DNA from: Mycobacteriales bacterium
Lineage (GTDB): Bacteria > Actinomycetota > Actinomycetes > Mycobacteriales > SCTD01
Reading direction: 5' to 3'
DNA length: 41,852 nt
Assembly: GCA_040902655.1 (NCBI GenBank)
Contig: JBBDWV010000050.1
Span: forward strand, 42,430-84,281
Position 1 is the first letter of the stretch. The number at the start of each line of letters is the position of its first letter. Shown one piece after another: positions 34,304 to 41,556 of the stretch. Below the pieces are notes generated by a model. It made no database searches and had not been told where the DNA came from. It worked only from the letters and a program-made list of their open reading frames with translations. The translations under genes and the position numbers were made by a program.

Positions 34304-35905
34304 TCAGTGATGCACCACCTGACGTGAGGAGCCGGCACCGGTGAGCGAGCGGACCTCCATCTCGGCGTACTTCGCGGCGTTGTACTCCTTGCTCGTGATC
34401 GCACCGAGGTAGCCGAGCAGGAACGATGCCGGGATCGAGATCAGGCCGGGATTGGCCAGCGGGAACCACGCGAAGTCCGCGCCGGGGAACATCGCCGTCG
34501 GTGCGCCCGAGACGGCTGGCGAGAAGGCGATCAGCGTGATGGTGATGACCAGGCCGCCGTAGATGCTCCACAGGCAGCCACGGGTGTTGAACCGCTTCCA
34601 GAACAGCGAGTACAGGATCGTCGGCAGGTTCGCCGACGCCGCGACCGCGAAGGCCAGCGCCACCAGGAACGCGATGTTCTGTCCGTTGGCCGCGATGCCG
34701 CCGAGGATCGCGACGGCGCCGACCACGATGGCGGCGATCCGGGCCACCCGCACCTCGGCGCCCGGCGCCGGCTGGCCGCGCTTGATCACCTGGGCGTAGA
34801 TGTCGTGGGCGAAGGAGGCCGACGCCGTGATCGTCAACCCGGCGACCACCGCGAGGATGGTGGCGAAGGCGACCGCCGAGATGACCCCGAGCAGCAGGGT
34901 CCCGCCCAGCTCGAAGGCCAGCAGGGGAGCCGCCGAGTTGGCTCCGCCGGGGGCGGCGGCGATCCGGTCCGCACCGACCAGGGCGGCAGCGCCGTAGCCC
35001 AGGGTGAGCGTGAACAGGTAGAAAAGGCCGATCAGCCAGATGGCCCAGACCACCGACCGGCGAGCCTCCTTCGCCGTGGGAACGGTGTAGAAGCGCATCA
35101 GGATGTGCGGCAGGCCGGCGGTCCCGAGCACCAGGGCCATCGACAGCGAGATGAAGTCCAGTCGCGTGATGCCGCTGACGCCGTACTTCTTGCCCGGCTC
35201 GAGCTGCGCACCGGCCTCGGCGCCCCGGCCGAGCATCTCGGAGAAGTTGAAGCCGAAGCGGGTGAGGACCCAGAACGACATGAGGGCGGCGCCGGAGATG
35301 AGCAGCACCGCCTTGATGATCTGGACGTACGTCGTGCCCTTCATCCCGCCGATGAGCACGTACGAGATCATGAGAATGCCGACCAGAGCGATGATGACGC
35401 TCTGCCCGCCGCGGCCGTTGATGTTCAGCAGCAGGGCGACCAGGCCACCCGCGCCGGCCATCTGGGCGAGTAGGTAGAAGAACGACACGACCAGCGTCGA
35501 GGTCGCGGCGGCCGTGCGCACCGGCCGCTCCCGCATCCGGAACGCCAACACGTCGGCCATCGTGAAGCGCCCGGTGTTGCGGAGCAGCTCGGCGACGAGC
35601 AGCAGCGCGATGAGCCAGGCGACGAGGAAGCCGATGGAGTAGAGGAAGCCGTCGTAGCCCTGCAGCGCGATGGCGCCGGCGATGCCGAGGAACGACGCGG
35701 CGGACAGGTAGTCACCGGAGATGGCGACGCCGTTCTGCCGGCCGGAGAACGAGGAGCCGGCGGTGTACATGTCCGAGGCGCTCTTGTTGGTCTTGCTGGC
35801 CTTGAGGACCAGTGCCATCGTCACGGCGACGAACGCGCCGAAGATCGCCAGGTTCAGGATCGGGCTGCCGACGGCCGTGTCCGCGGCCTGGGCGAGGACG
35901 GTCAT
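34304..35905 (-). CDS. actP: Cation/acetate symporter, SSS family
   Basis: A 533-residue sodium:solute symporter with about 13 transmembrane helices. The motif SGRQNGVAISGDYLSAASFLGIAG in helix 2 and GLPHILMRFYTVPTAKEARRS are typical of ActP/MctC acetate permeases. It imports acetate or other short monocarboxylates with Na+ or H+. The ATG overlaps the DUF485 stop by 4 bp; a DUF485-SSS pair is the standard arrangement for ActP. The operon has a Crp-type operator upstream and lies near acs, supporting an acetate uptake role. Confidence 0.94.
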   Translation of the reverse strand: MTVLAQAADTAVGSPILNLAIFGAFVAVTMALVLKASKTNKSASDMYTAGSSFSGRQNGVAISGDYLSAASFLGIAGAIALQGYDGFLYSIGFLVAWLIALLLVAELLRNTGRFTMADVLAFRMRERPVRTAAATSTLVVSFFYLLAQMAGAGGLVALLLNINGRGGQSVIIALVGILMISYVLIGGMKGTTYVQIIKAVLLISGAALMSFWVLTRFGFNFSEMLGRGAEAGAQLEPGKKYGVSGITRLDFISLSMALVLGTAGLPHILMRFYTVPTAKEARRSVVWAIWLIGLFYLFTLTLGYGAAALVGADRIAAAPGGANSAAPLLAFELGGTLLLGVISAVAFATILAVVAGLTITASASFAHDIYAQVIKRGQPAPGAEVRVARIAAIVVGAVAILGGIAANGQNIAFLVALAFAVAASANLPTILYSLFWKRFNTRGCLWSIYGGLVITITLIAFSPAVSGAPTAMFPGADFAWFPLANPGLISIPASFLLGYLGAITSKEYNAAKYAEMEVRSLTGAGSSRQVVHH

Positions 35906-36258
35906 CGGGCCTCCTCCTCGAACTTCTCACGCAGGCGCTGCGACGCAGGGTCCAGGCTCTTGTCGGCGTGCCGGATGTAGAGCGCCGTCACGGCGAAGGT
36001 GGAGACGAACTGCAGCAGGCCGAGGACCAGGCCGACGTTGATGTTGCCGACGAGCCGCTGGCCCATGAAGTCGGCCGCGTAGGCCGCGAGCGCCACGTAC
36101 GCGAAGTACCAGACGAGCGCACCCAGCGCGACGGGCAGCACCCAGCCGCGGTAGCGCCGCCGGAGTTCCTGGAATTCGGGACTCTCCTGCATCACGAGGT
36201 AGCTCGTCTCGACCGGCGTGTACGTCGCGTGCCTCCTGTCGTGTTCGGACGTGGTCAA
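35902..36258 (-). CDS. DUF485 small membrane protein, partner of actP
   Basis: A 118-residue DUF485 protein. A cytoplasmic N-terminus contains QESPEFQELRRRYRGWVLP, the family signature. Two transmembrane helices follow (about 40-62 and 76-98, with GNINVGLVLGLLQF), then a charged tail. DUF485 proteins (YjcH-like) accompany acetate symporters and are thought to help their assembly or activity. The start is a TTG at 36258: AGGAGGATCC lies directly before it, and no ATG or GTG is positioned equally well. First gene of the actP operon, 63 bp from the Crp-like site. Confidence 0.87.
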   Translation of the reverse strand: MTTSEHDRRHATYTPVETSYLVMQESPEFQELRRRYRGWVLPVALGALVWYFAYVALAAYAADFMGQRLVGNINVGLVLGLLQFVSTFAVTALYIRHADKSLDPASQRLREKFEEEAR

Positions 36259-36299
36259 GGATCCTCCTGTAGCCGACGGAAGCGGGACTGCCGCACAGG

Positions 36300-36325
36300 T
36301 CACAGCCGCGGATGCGCGGCTGTGA
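36300..36325. terminator. 11-bp perfect hairpin downstream of the second symporter gene
   Basis: TCACAGCCGCG (36300-36310) and CGCGGCTGTGA (36315-36325) form a perfect stem around GATG. It lies 45 bp past the stop of the LytS-operon symporter gene and may terminate that operon. Its right arm ends with the TGTGA half-site of the Crp operator at 36321-36336. Confidence 0.65.
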
Positions 36326-36336
36326 CACCCATCACG
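36321..36336 (-). promoter_or_regulatory. Candidate Crp operator upstream of DUF485-actP
   Basis: On the plus strand TGTGA-CACCCA-TCACG matches TGTGA-N6-TCACA at 9 of 10 positions. Read toward actP it is CGTGA-TGGGTG-TCACA, whose spacer resembles that of the acs site (GGCGTG). It ends 62 bp before the TTG start. No clear -10 is visible between site and start. Confidence 0.62.
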
Positions 36337-36369
36337 TTGCCCTCCACAGGGAGGGCGACACAAGGCGAC

Positions 36370-38163
36370 TCAGCGGCGGATGCGCCTGAACGCCCACTGG
36401 CTGCGTCGAGCGGTCGAAAGCTGCGACGAGCGGTCGGGGGCGGCCGGCAGTCCCAGCGCCTCCGGGGCGTGCAGCGCGAGCATGGTGCGGCCGACATCGG
36501 GTGGGACCGAGCGGCGGGTCAGCAGCGAGCCGCCCACCATGACGGCGAACGCCGTGGGCACCGTCCAGGCGGCCGGCTGGGCCAGCAACGCGCCTGGCCA
36601 GCCTCCGGCCACGGCTCCGGTCAGCGTCGCCGTCACCGCCAGCGCCGACAGGGTGCCGCCGACGAGCAGACCAGCCGTCGCGCCGGTCGCGGTGAGGCCG
36701 CGCCACCAGATCCCGAGCACGAGCAGCGGGCAGAACGTCGAGGCCGCCACCGCGAAGGCCAGCCCGACCACCTGCGCCAGGGGCAGCGCGGTCGCCGGCA
36801 GTGCCAGCGCGAGGGAGACCGCGCCGACCAGTGCCGCGGCGAACCGGAAGCCGCGCACCGAGCCGTGCAGCCGCCCGGCTGGGCGGTCGTTGCGGGCAAC
36901 GGGCAGCAGGTCCTGCAGCAGCACACCGGCGGTGGCCACCAGCAGGCCGGAGGAGGTCGACAGGAACGCGGCGAACGCGCCGGCCACCAGCAGCGCCTGC
37001 AGCAGCAGGCCGGTCGTCCCGTCCAGCGCCGCCACCGGCAGGGCGAGGACCACCGCGTCGGTACGCCCGGTCAGCAGCAGCTCGGGGACGTAGAGGCGCC
37101 CGAGCGCCCCGTACAACGCCGGGAGCAGGTAGAACGCGCCCAGCAGCGCGAGCACGAGCAGCGTCGTGCGGCGGGCGGCCCGGCCGTCCGGGTTGGTGTA
37201 GAAGCGCACCAGGACGTGCGGCAGACCCATCGTGCCGAGAAAGGTCGCCAGCACGAGGGCGTACGTCGCGTAGAGCGGGTGCTCGACCCCCCCGGCGCCG
37301 GACAACGGCCGGACCCAGGACCGGCCGGTCGCCGGCTCGAGTCCCTCGACGTGGGGCACCGCCGCACCGGCGGGGAAGACGATCGTGCTGCCCTGCGCGA
37401 GGCGGTGCGGTCCGACCCCGAGCAGCCGTTGCTCGCCGTCCATGAGCACCGGCACCGGCTGCTCGACGACGAAGCGAACCGGGCTGTCGGCCGACACCGT
37501 CGTGCTGCCGGTGAAGACCGGGCCGGCGGGCCCCCCGAGCGCCGGCCTGCCGTCCGCCTGCCAGGCCAGCAGCAGGAACACGGCGGGTACGGCGAGGGAG
37601 GTGAGCTTGAGCCAGTACTGGAAGGCCTGGACGAAGGTGGCGCTGCGCATACCGCCGCCCATCACGTTGCCGGTCACGACGACCGCCACGAGCACCGCTC
37701 CCACCTGGACCGGCAGGCCGGTCGTCGCGCGGAGCGCGAGCCCGGCGCCGTGCAGCTGTGGCACGAGGTAGAGCAGGCCGATGGCGACAGCGGCCACGGC
37801 GGACAGCCGCCGCAGGCTGCGTGACCCGAGCCGCACCTCCGCGAAGTCGGGGACCGTGTAGGCGCCCGAACGTCGCAGGGGTGCGGCGACGAACAGCAGC
37901 AGGACGACGTAGCCGGCGACGAAACCGACCGGGAACCACAAGGCGTCGGCGCCGTAGACCATGACGAGGCCCGCGACGCCGAGGAAGGACGCTGCCGACA
38001 GGTACTCGCCGCCGATGGCGGAGGCGTTCCACAGCGGCGACACCGTGCGGGAGGCGACCAGGAAGTCACTGGTGGTACGCGCGAGCCGCAGCCCGTAGAC
38101 GCCGATGCCGATGGTCGCCGCCACGACCAGCGCCACGGCGAGCAGCGGCAGCGCCACGCTCAC
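36370..38163 (-). CDS. Second SSS-family sodium:solute symporter
   Basis: A 597-residue symporter with about 13 transmembrane helices, paralogous to the neighbouring ActP. SPLWNASAIGGEYLSAASFLGVAG and FLGTMGLPHVLVRFYTNPDGRAARRT are the matching motifs. It differs by a large extra-membrane loop of about 90 residues after the FLLLAWQADGR helix. It is the last gene of a four-gene minus-strand operon with a LytS/LytTR pair, which suggests the system controls uptake of the same small carboxylate it senses. Start GTG 38163 has AGGAGAG upstream. Substrate (acetate, pyruvate, propionate) is not decided by sequence. Confidence 0.92.
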   Translation of the reverse strand: MSVALPLLAVALVVAATIGIGVYGLRLARTTSDFLVASRTVSPLWNASAIGGEYLSAASFLGVAGLVMVYGADALWFPVGFVAGYVVLLLFVAAPLRRSGAYTVPDFAEVRLGSRSLRRLSAVAAVAIGLLYLVPQLHGAGLALRATTGLPVQVGAVLVAVVVTGNVMGGGMRSATFVQAFQYWLKLTSLAVPAVFLLLAWQADGRPALGGPAGPVFTGSTTVSADSPVRFVVEQPVPVLMDGEQRLLGVGPHRLAQGSTIVFPAGAAVPHVEGLEPATGRSWVRPLSGAGGVEHPLYATYALVLATFLGTMGLPHVLVRFYTNPDGRAARRTTLLVLALLGAFYLLPALYGALGRLYVPELLLTGRTDAVVLALPVAALDGTTGLLLQALLVAGAFAAFLSTSSGLLVATAGVLLQDLLPVARNDRPAGRLHGSVRGFRFAAALVGAVSLALALPATALPLAQVVGLAFAVAASTFCPLLVLGIWWRGLTATGATAGLLVGGTLSALAVTATLTGAVAGGWPGALLAQPAAWTVPTAFAVMVGGSLLTRRSVPPDVGRTMLALHAPEALGLPAAPDRSSQLSTARRSQWAFRRIRR

Positions 38164-38188
38164 CCGCTCTCCTGCACCGGGGCCCGCG

Positions 38189-38575
38189 TCACGAGCGGTC
38201 GACCAGATCGGCGAAGTCGCGCTCGTGCCGCTCGGCCAGCCGCACGTGGACCAGCCCGCCCAGCAGCAGGGCCGGATAGACGAGTACGCCGAGGACCAGC
38301 CACGGCAGCGGCAGCCCGAGCAGCTGGACCGACCGGCTGGCCGGCACCAGCGCGAACAGCAGCGGCAGCCCGCCGAGCAGCCCGGCGAGCACCCCGAACG
38401 TGCGCAGCGCGAGCAGCAACTGGGCCCGCACCAGCGACCGGACGAGCAGTTCGCCGACGACGTCCTGCTCGTGGAGCGCCCTGCGCGCCGACGGCCCTGG
38501 GGGAGGTCGGACCGCCGACGTCCGCGGGCTGGTCACGGCCACCCGGCGCGGCGGGTCGACCGGCGGCCCGGTCAC
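38189..38575 (-). CDS. Small two-helix membrane protein of symporter operon
   Basis: A 128-residue protein. The first 45 residues are Pro/Arg-rich. Two transmembrane helices follow (about 56-78 and 88-110), then a short tail HVRLAERHERDFADLVDRS. The size, two helices and position before an SSS gene mirror the DUF485-ActP pair, so it is probably the accessory subunit of the second symporter, though the DUF485 signature itself is not clear. GTG overlaps the response regulator stop by 4 bp. Confidence 0.75.
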   Translation of the reverse strand: MTGPPVDPPRRVAVTSPRTSAVRPPPGPSARRALHEQDVVGELLVRSLVRAQLLLALRTFGVLAGLLGGLPLLFALVPASRSVQLLGLPLPWLVLGVLVYPALLLGGLVHVRLAERHERDFADLVDRS

Positions 38576-39345
38576 TGTTCGGCCTCGCGGCGGGCACGGC
38601 GGACCAGGCGGTCCTTGAGGTCGCGACTGAGGCGGCGGCTCACCGGCAGGACGACGGCCGTGGTGCCGCTGCCGACCCGGACGGAGTGCCCGCCGCCCGG
38701 CTCGACCCGCAGCTCGCGGATGGCGCTGCCGGCCACCAGGTAGGACCGGTGCACGCGGATGAAACCCACTGCGGCCCAGCGTTCTTCAAGGGCGCTCAGC
38801 GGCACCCGCACCAGGTGGCTGCCCGTGGCCGTGTGCAGCCGTGCGTAGTCCCCCTGCGCTTCGACATAGCGGACGGTGGACACCTGCAGGAAGCGGGTGA
38901 CGCCGCCGAGCTCCACCGCGATGGTGCTCTCGTCGCGGGAGGGGGCAGCACCCGCGCGGGCCGCCCGCACCCGACCCACCGCCTCGGCCAGCCGCGCAGC
39001 GCGTACCGGCTTGAGCAGGTAGTCGACGGCGTGCAGCGAGAAGGCCTCCACCGCCGCGTCGTCGTGCGCCGTCACGAACACCACCGGAGGCGGGACGGCG
39101 AAGCGCGCGAGCAGTCGGGCCAGCTCCAGCCCGGACAATCCCGGCATCCGGATGTCGAGGAAGACGGCGTCGACATCGTCGTTCTCGAGCGACTTGAGTG
39201 CCGTCAGCGCGTCGGTCGCCGTCTTCACCCGCGCGATCCGCGGATCGGCGCGCAGGAGATAGGCCAACTCGTCCAGGGCGGGCGGCTCGTCGTCGACGGC
39301 GAGCACGCGCAGGCCGGCGCCCTCGAGCGGTGCCGGCGACGTCAC
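38572..39345 (-). CDS. LytTR-type response regulator
   Basis: A 257-residue regulator. The receiver domain (about 11-125) has acidic Asp18-Asp19, phosphoacceptor Asp64 (VFLDIRMPG), Thr92 and Lys112, all conserved. The LytTR DNA-binding domain (about 148-250) shows VRYVEAQGDYARLHT, VRVPLSALEERW and FIRVHRSYLV. Such regulators bind two imperfect direct repeats near promoters. It is paired with the histidine kinase upstream (4-bp overlap) and likely activates the symporter operon, as BtsSR and YpdAB do for carboxylate transporters in E. coli. Confidence 0.94.
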   Translation of the reverse strand: MTSPAPLEGAGLRVLAVDDEPPALDELAYLLRADPRIARVKTATDALTALKSLENDDVDAVFLDIRMPGLSGLELARLLARFAVPPPVVFVTAHDDAAVEAFSLHAVDYLLKPVRAARLAEAVGRVRAARAGAAPSRDESTIAVELGGVTRFLQVSTVRYVEAQGDYARLHTATGSHLVRVPLSALEERWAAVGFIRVHRSYLVAGSAIRELRVEPGGGHSVRVGSGTTAVVLPVSRRLSRDLKDRLVRRARREAEQ

Positions 39346-40544
39346 GATGCCCGCATTCCAGGCCGTACGCCCGGGGCGAACTTGGGTACCCGGACCGTCA
39401 CCTTCGTCCCCGCGTCGACGGCTGTCTCGACGAGCAGCCCGTGGTCGTCGCCATAGATCGCCCGCAGTCGCGCGTCGACATTGCCGAGCCCGAGGGACTG
39501 GTGCCCGCCCGCGTCGGGGCCCGCTGTCCCCGCCAGTGCCTGCCGCACCCGTTCGGGGTCGCTGCCGGCTCCGTCGTCCTCGACGCTGACGCGGCAGTGT
39601 CCGCCGTCGTCCTCGGCGACGACCGTGATGGTGCCGCTGCCCCGGCCGCGCTCGAGGCCGTGCTGGACGGCGTTCTCGACCAGCGGCTGCAGGCAGAGGT
39701 ACGGCACGGCGACCGGTAACACCTCGGGAGCGACCCGGAGGACCACCTGCAGGCGCTCACCGAACCGGGCCTTCTCCAGCTGCAGGTAGCGGTCGATCGA
39801 GCGCAGCTCCTCGGCGAGCGTCGTGAACTCGCCGTGACTGCGGCTGGAGTAGCGGCTGAAGTCGGCGAAGTCGAGCAACAGCTCCCGGGCCCGCTCCGGA
39901 TCGGTACGGACGAACGAGGCGATGGCGGTCAGGGCGTTGAAGATGAAGTGCGGGCTGATCTGGGCCCGGAGTGCCTGCACCTGGGCCTCGGCGAGCCGGG
40001 AGCGCGACTCGTCCAGCTCGGCCAGCTCGAGCTGGCCGGACACCCACCGGGCCACCTCGCCGATCGCACGCACCAGCCCCGGGCTGACGCCGGTGGCGTA
40101 GGCCGTCAACGACCCCACCACCCGGTCGTGCAGGACCAGCGGTTCGACCACCGCCGACCGGACGGTGCAGTCCGGGTGCCCGCAGACAAGGGTGTGCTCC
40201 ACGGCGGTGCGGCCGGTGTGGAGCGCCTGCCCGGCCAGCCGCCAGGCGGCCGGTGCGTGCACCTGCTCGCCCGCGCCGTCCCACGCGAGCAGCTGCCCGG
40301 TGTCGGTGAGAGCGACGGCGGTGCTGCCCAGCAGGGTGCGCAGGTGCCGGGCGCTGCGCTGCGCCGCGGCCGCGGTGAGTCCCTCGCGCAGCGGTGGGCC
40401 GGCCAGATTCGCGGCGTGCAGCGCGGCATGCGCGGCCCGTTCCTCGTCGGTGCCGAACGACCGCCGGCGCAGCCGTCGCCACAGGGTGGCCGCCAGCAGG
40501 CCCACGGCCAGTCCGACGGTCGCGGCGAGCAGCGCCTGCTCCAT
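39342..40544 (-). CDS. LytS-type sensor histidine kinase
   Basis: A 400-residue kinase. A single N-terminal transmembrane helix (about 5-22) anchors it. A GAF-like sensor domain (about 50-170) contains Cys121-Gly-His-Pro-Asp-Cys126, a possible metal or redox site. The His-kinase domain has ALRAQISPHFIFNALTAI with phospho-acceptor His199, and an ATPase domain with N-box LVENAVQHGLERG and GLGNVDARL. The multi-helix 5TM sensor of true LytS is missing, so it probably senses an intracellular signal. First gene of the operon; ATG 40544 is 6 nt after a TATCGT box. Confidence 0.93.
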   Translation of the reverse strand: MEQALLAATVGLAVGLLAATLWRRLRRRSFGTDEERAAHAALHAANLAGPPLREGLTAAAAQRSARHLRTLLGSTAVALTDTGQLLAWDGAGEQVHAPAAWRLAGQALHTGRTAVEHTLVCGHPDCTVRSAVVEPLVLHDRVVGSLTAYATGVSPGLVRAIGEVARWVSGQLELAELDESRSRLAEAQVQALRAQISPHFIFNALTAIASFVRTDPERARELLLDFADFSRYSSRSHGEFTTLAEELRSIDRYLQLEKARFGERLQVVLRVAPEVLPVAVPYLCLQPLVENAVQHGLERGRGSGTITVVAEDDGGHCRVSVEDDGAGSDPERVRQALAGTAGPDAGGHQSLGLGNVDARLRAIYGDDHGLLVETAVDAGTKVTVRVPKFAPGVRPGMRAS

Positions 40545-40550
40545 GTGCGG

Positions 40551-40556
40551 ACGATA
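40551..40556 (-). promoter_or_regulatory. -10 box (TATCGT) of leaderless kinase-symporter operon
   Basis: Minus-strand TATCGT, then CCGCAC (6 nt), then the ATG at 40544. No Shine-Dalgarno sequence. Confidence 0.5.
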
Positions 40557-40643
40557 GGCCGTCCGTGGCGGCGCCGGCGAGGGACGGCACCTCCCGCCAC
40601 CCGCCCGCCGCTCGTCGGCCGGCCGTCGGTACCTGGTCCGCCG

Positions 40644-40649
40644 TACCCT
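40644..40649 (+). promoter_or_regulatory. -10 box (TACCCT) of leaderless Fic-like gene
   Basis: TACCCT, then 8 nt, then the GTG at 40658. It is in the 113-bp region divergent from the kinase gene; otherwise that gap is featureless. Confidence 0.45.
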
Positions 40650-40657
40650 CGAGCGGC

Positions 40658-41506
40658 GTGACTCCCCCGCTGACCGATCCGCTCTCCGCCGTTGCGCGAC
40701 TTCCCGGCGTGCCGGCGGCGGTGGCCGAGGCCCGCGCGGCCGTCGACGGCCTGCTGGCCCACCGGGTGCTGCGCCGCGGCTCGGCCGAGGTCACGGCCGA
40801 GTCGGCCCTGCGGGGCGCGCGCGCGTCCGCCGAGCTCGAGGGTGCCGGCATCGAGCTGGAGCGGCTGCGTGGGCAGTTGATGGCCGGCGGCACCGTCACG
40901 CTGCCCAGCAGGGACGAGCGGGGTGCGCGGCTGGTCGAGGGCGCGGTCCGGCTGCACGCCGACCTCGGCCAGGTGCTGGTCGCCTGGCGGCACTCCCCGC
41001 GCCAGGCGCTGGCCCGGTTGCACGTCCTGGCCGCCTCCGAGGTCGTGCCGGACCCCGACGTCCTGGGGCGCCCGCGGCCGTCCGGCGCGTCGTACGACGA
41101 CCCGGTCGGTCTGGGGGCGGCGCCCGACCCGCTGGAGGTCGTCTCCCGGCTGGACGGTCTCGCAGGCGTCCTCACCGGCGGCACGTCCGCACCGGCGGTC
41201 GTCGTCGCCGCCGTCGTGCACGGGGAGCTGATGGCGCTGCGCGCCTTCGGGACCGCTGACGGACTGGTCGCCCGGGCCGCCGCGCGGCTCGTGCTCATCG
41301 ACCGGGGCCTGGACCCGAAGGCTGTCTCCGCGCCCGAGGTCGGACACGCCGAGCTGCACGCGGAGTACGCCGGGATGCTGCGGGGCTACGTCACCGGCGG
41401 CCCGGACGGCGTGGCGCGCTGGGTCGTGCACTGCGCGCAGGCGGTCGCCCTCGGCGCTCGGGAGGGGCTCGCGGTGTGCGAGGCGATCCGGCGCGGCGTC
41501 TCCTAG
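40658..41506 (+). CDS. Degenerate Fic-like protein (Rv3662c-like)
   Basis: A 282-residue helical protein. Residues 57-62 read Ser-Ala-Glu-Leu-Glu-Gly, matching the (S/T)xxxE(G/N) inhibitory motif that in class II Fic enzymes precedes the catalytic core. The position of the Fic loop HPFx(D/E)GN(G/K)R is occupied by Arg195-Ala-Phe197-Gly-Thr-Ala-Asp-Gly202-Leu-Val-Ala-Arg206. The catalytic His is replaced by Arg, and the Gly-Asn-Gly core is lost. AMP transfer is therefore unlikely. The context near acs matches the mycobacterial Rv3662c region. GTG start follows a leaderless -10 box. Function unknown. Confidence 0.72.
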   Translation: MTPPLTDPLSAVARLPGVPAAVAEARAAVDGLLAHRVLRRGSAEVTAESALRGARASAELEGAGIELERLRGQLMAGGTVTLPSRDERGARLVEGAVRLHADLGQVLVAWRHSPRQALARLHVLAASEVVPDPDVLGRPRPSGASYDDPVGLGAAPDPLEVVSRLDGLAGVLTGGTSAPAVVVAAVVHGELMALRAFGTADGLVARAAARLVLIDRGLDPKAVSAPEVGHAELHAEYAGMLRGYVTGGPDGVARWVVHCAQAVALGAREGLAVCEAIRRGVS

Positions 41507-41528
41507 CCGGGACGTCGGGCAGACGGGA

Positions 41529-41556
41529 ACGGCGGCCCGTCTGGAAGGGCCGCCGT
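41529..41556 (+). terminator. Rho-independent-type hairpin after Fic-like gene
   Basis: ACGGCGGCCC (41529-41538) and GGGCCGCCGT (41547-41556) form a perfect 10-bp stem with loop GTCTGGAA, 22 bp after the stop codon. No U-tract follows. Confidence 0.75.
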
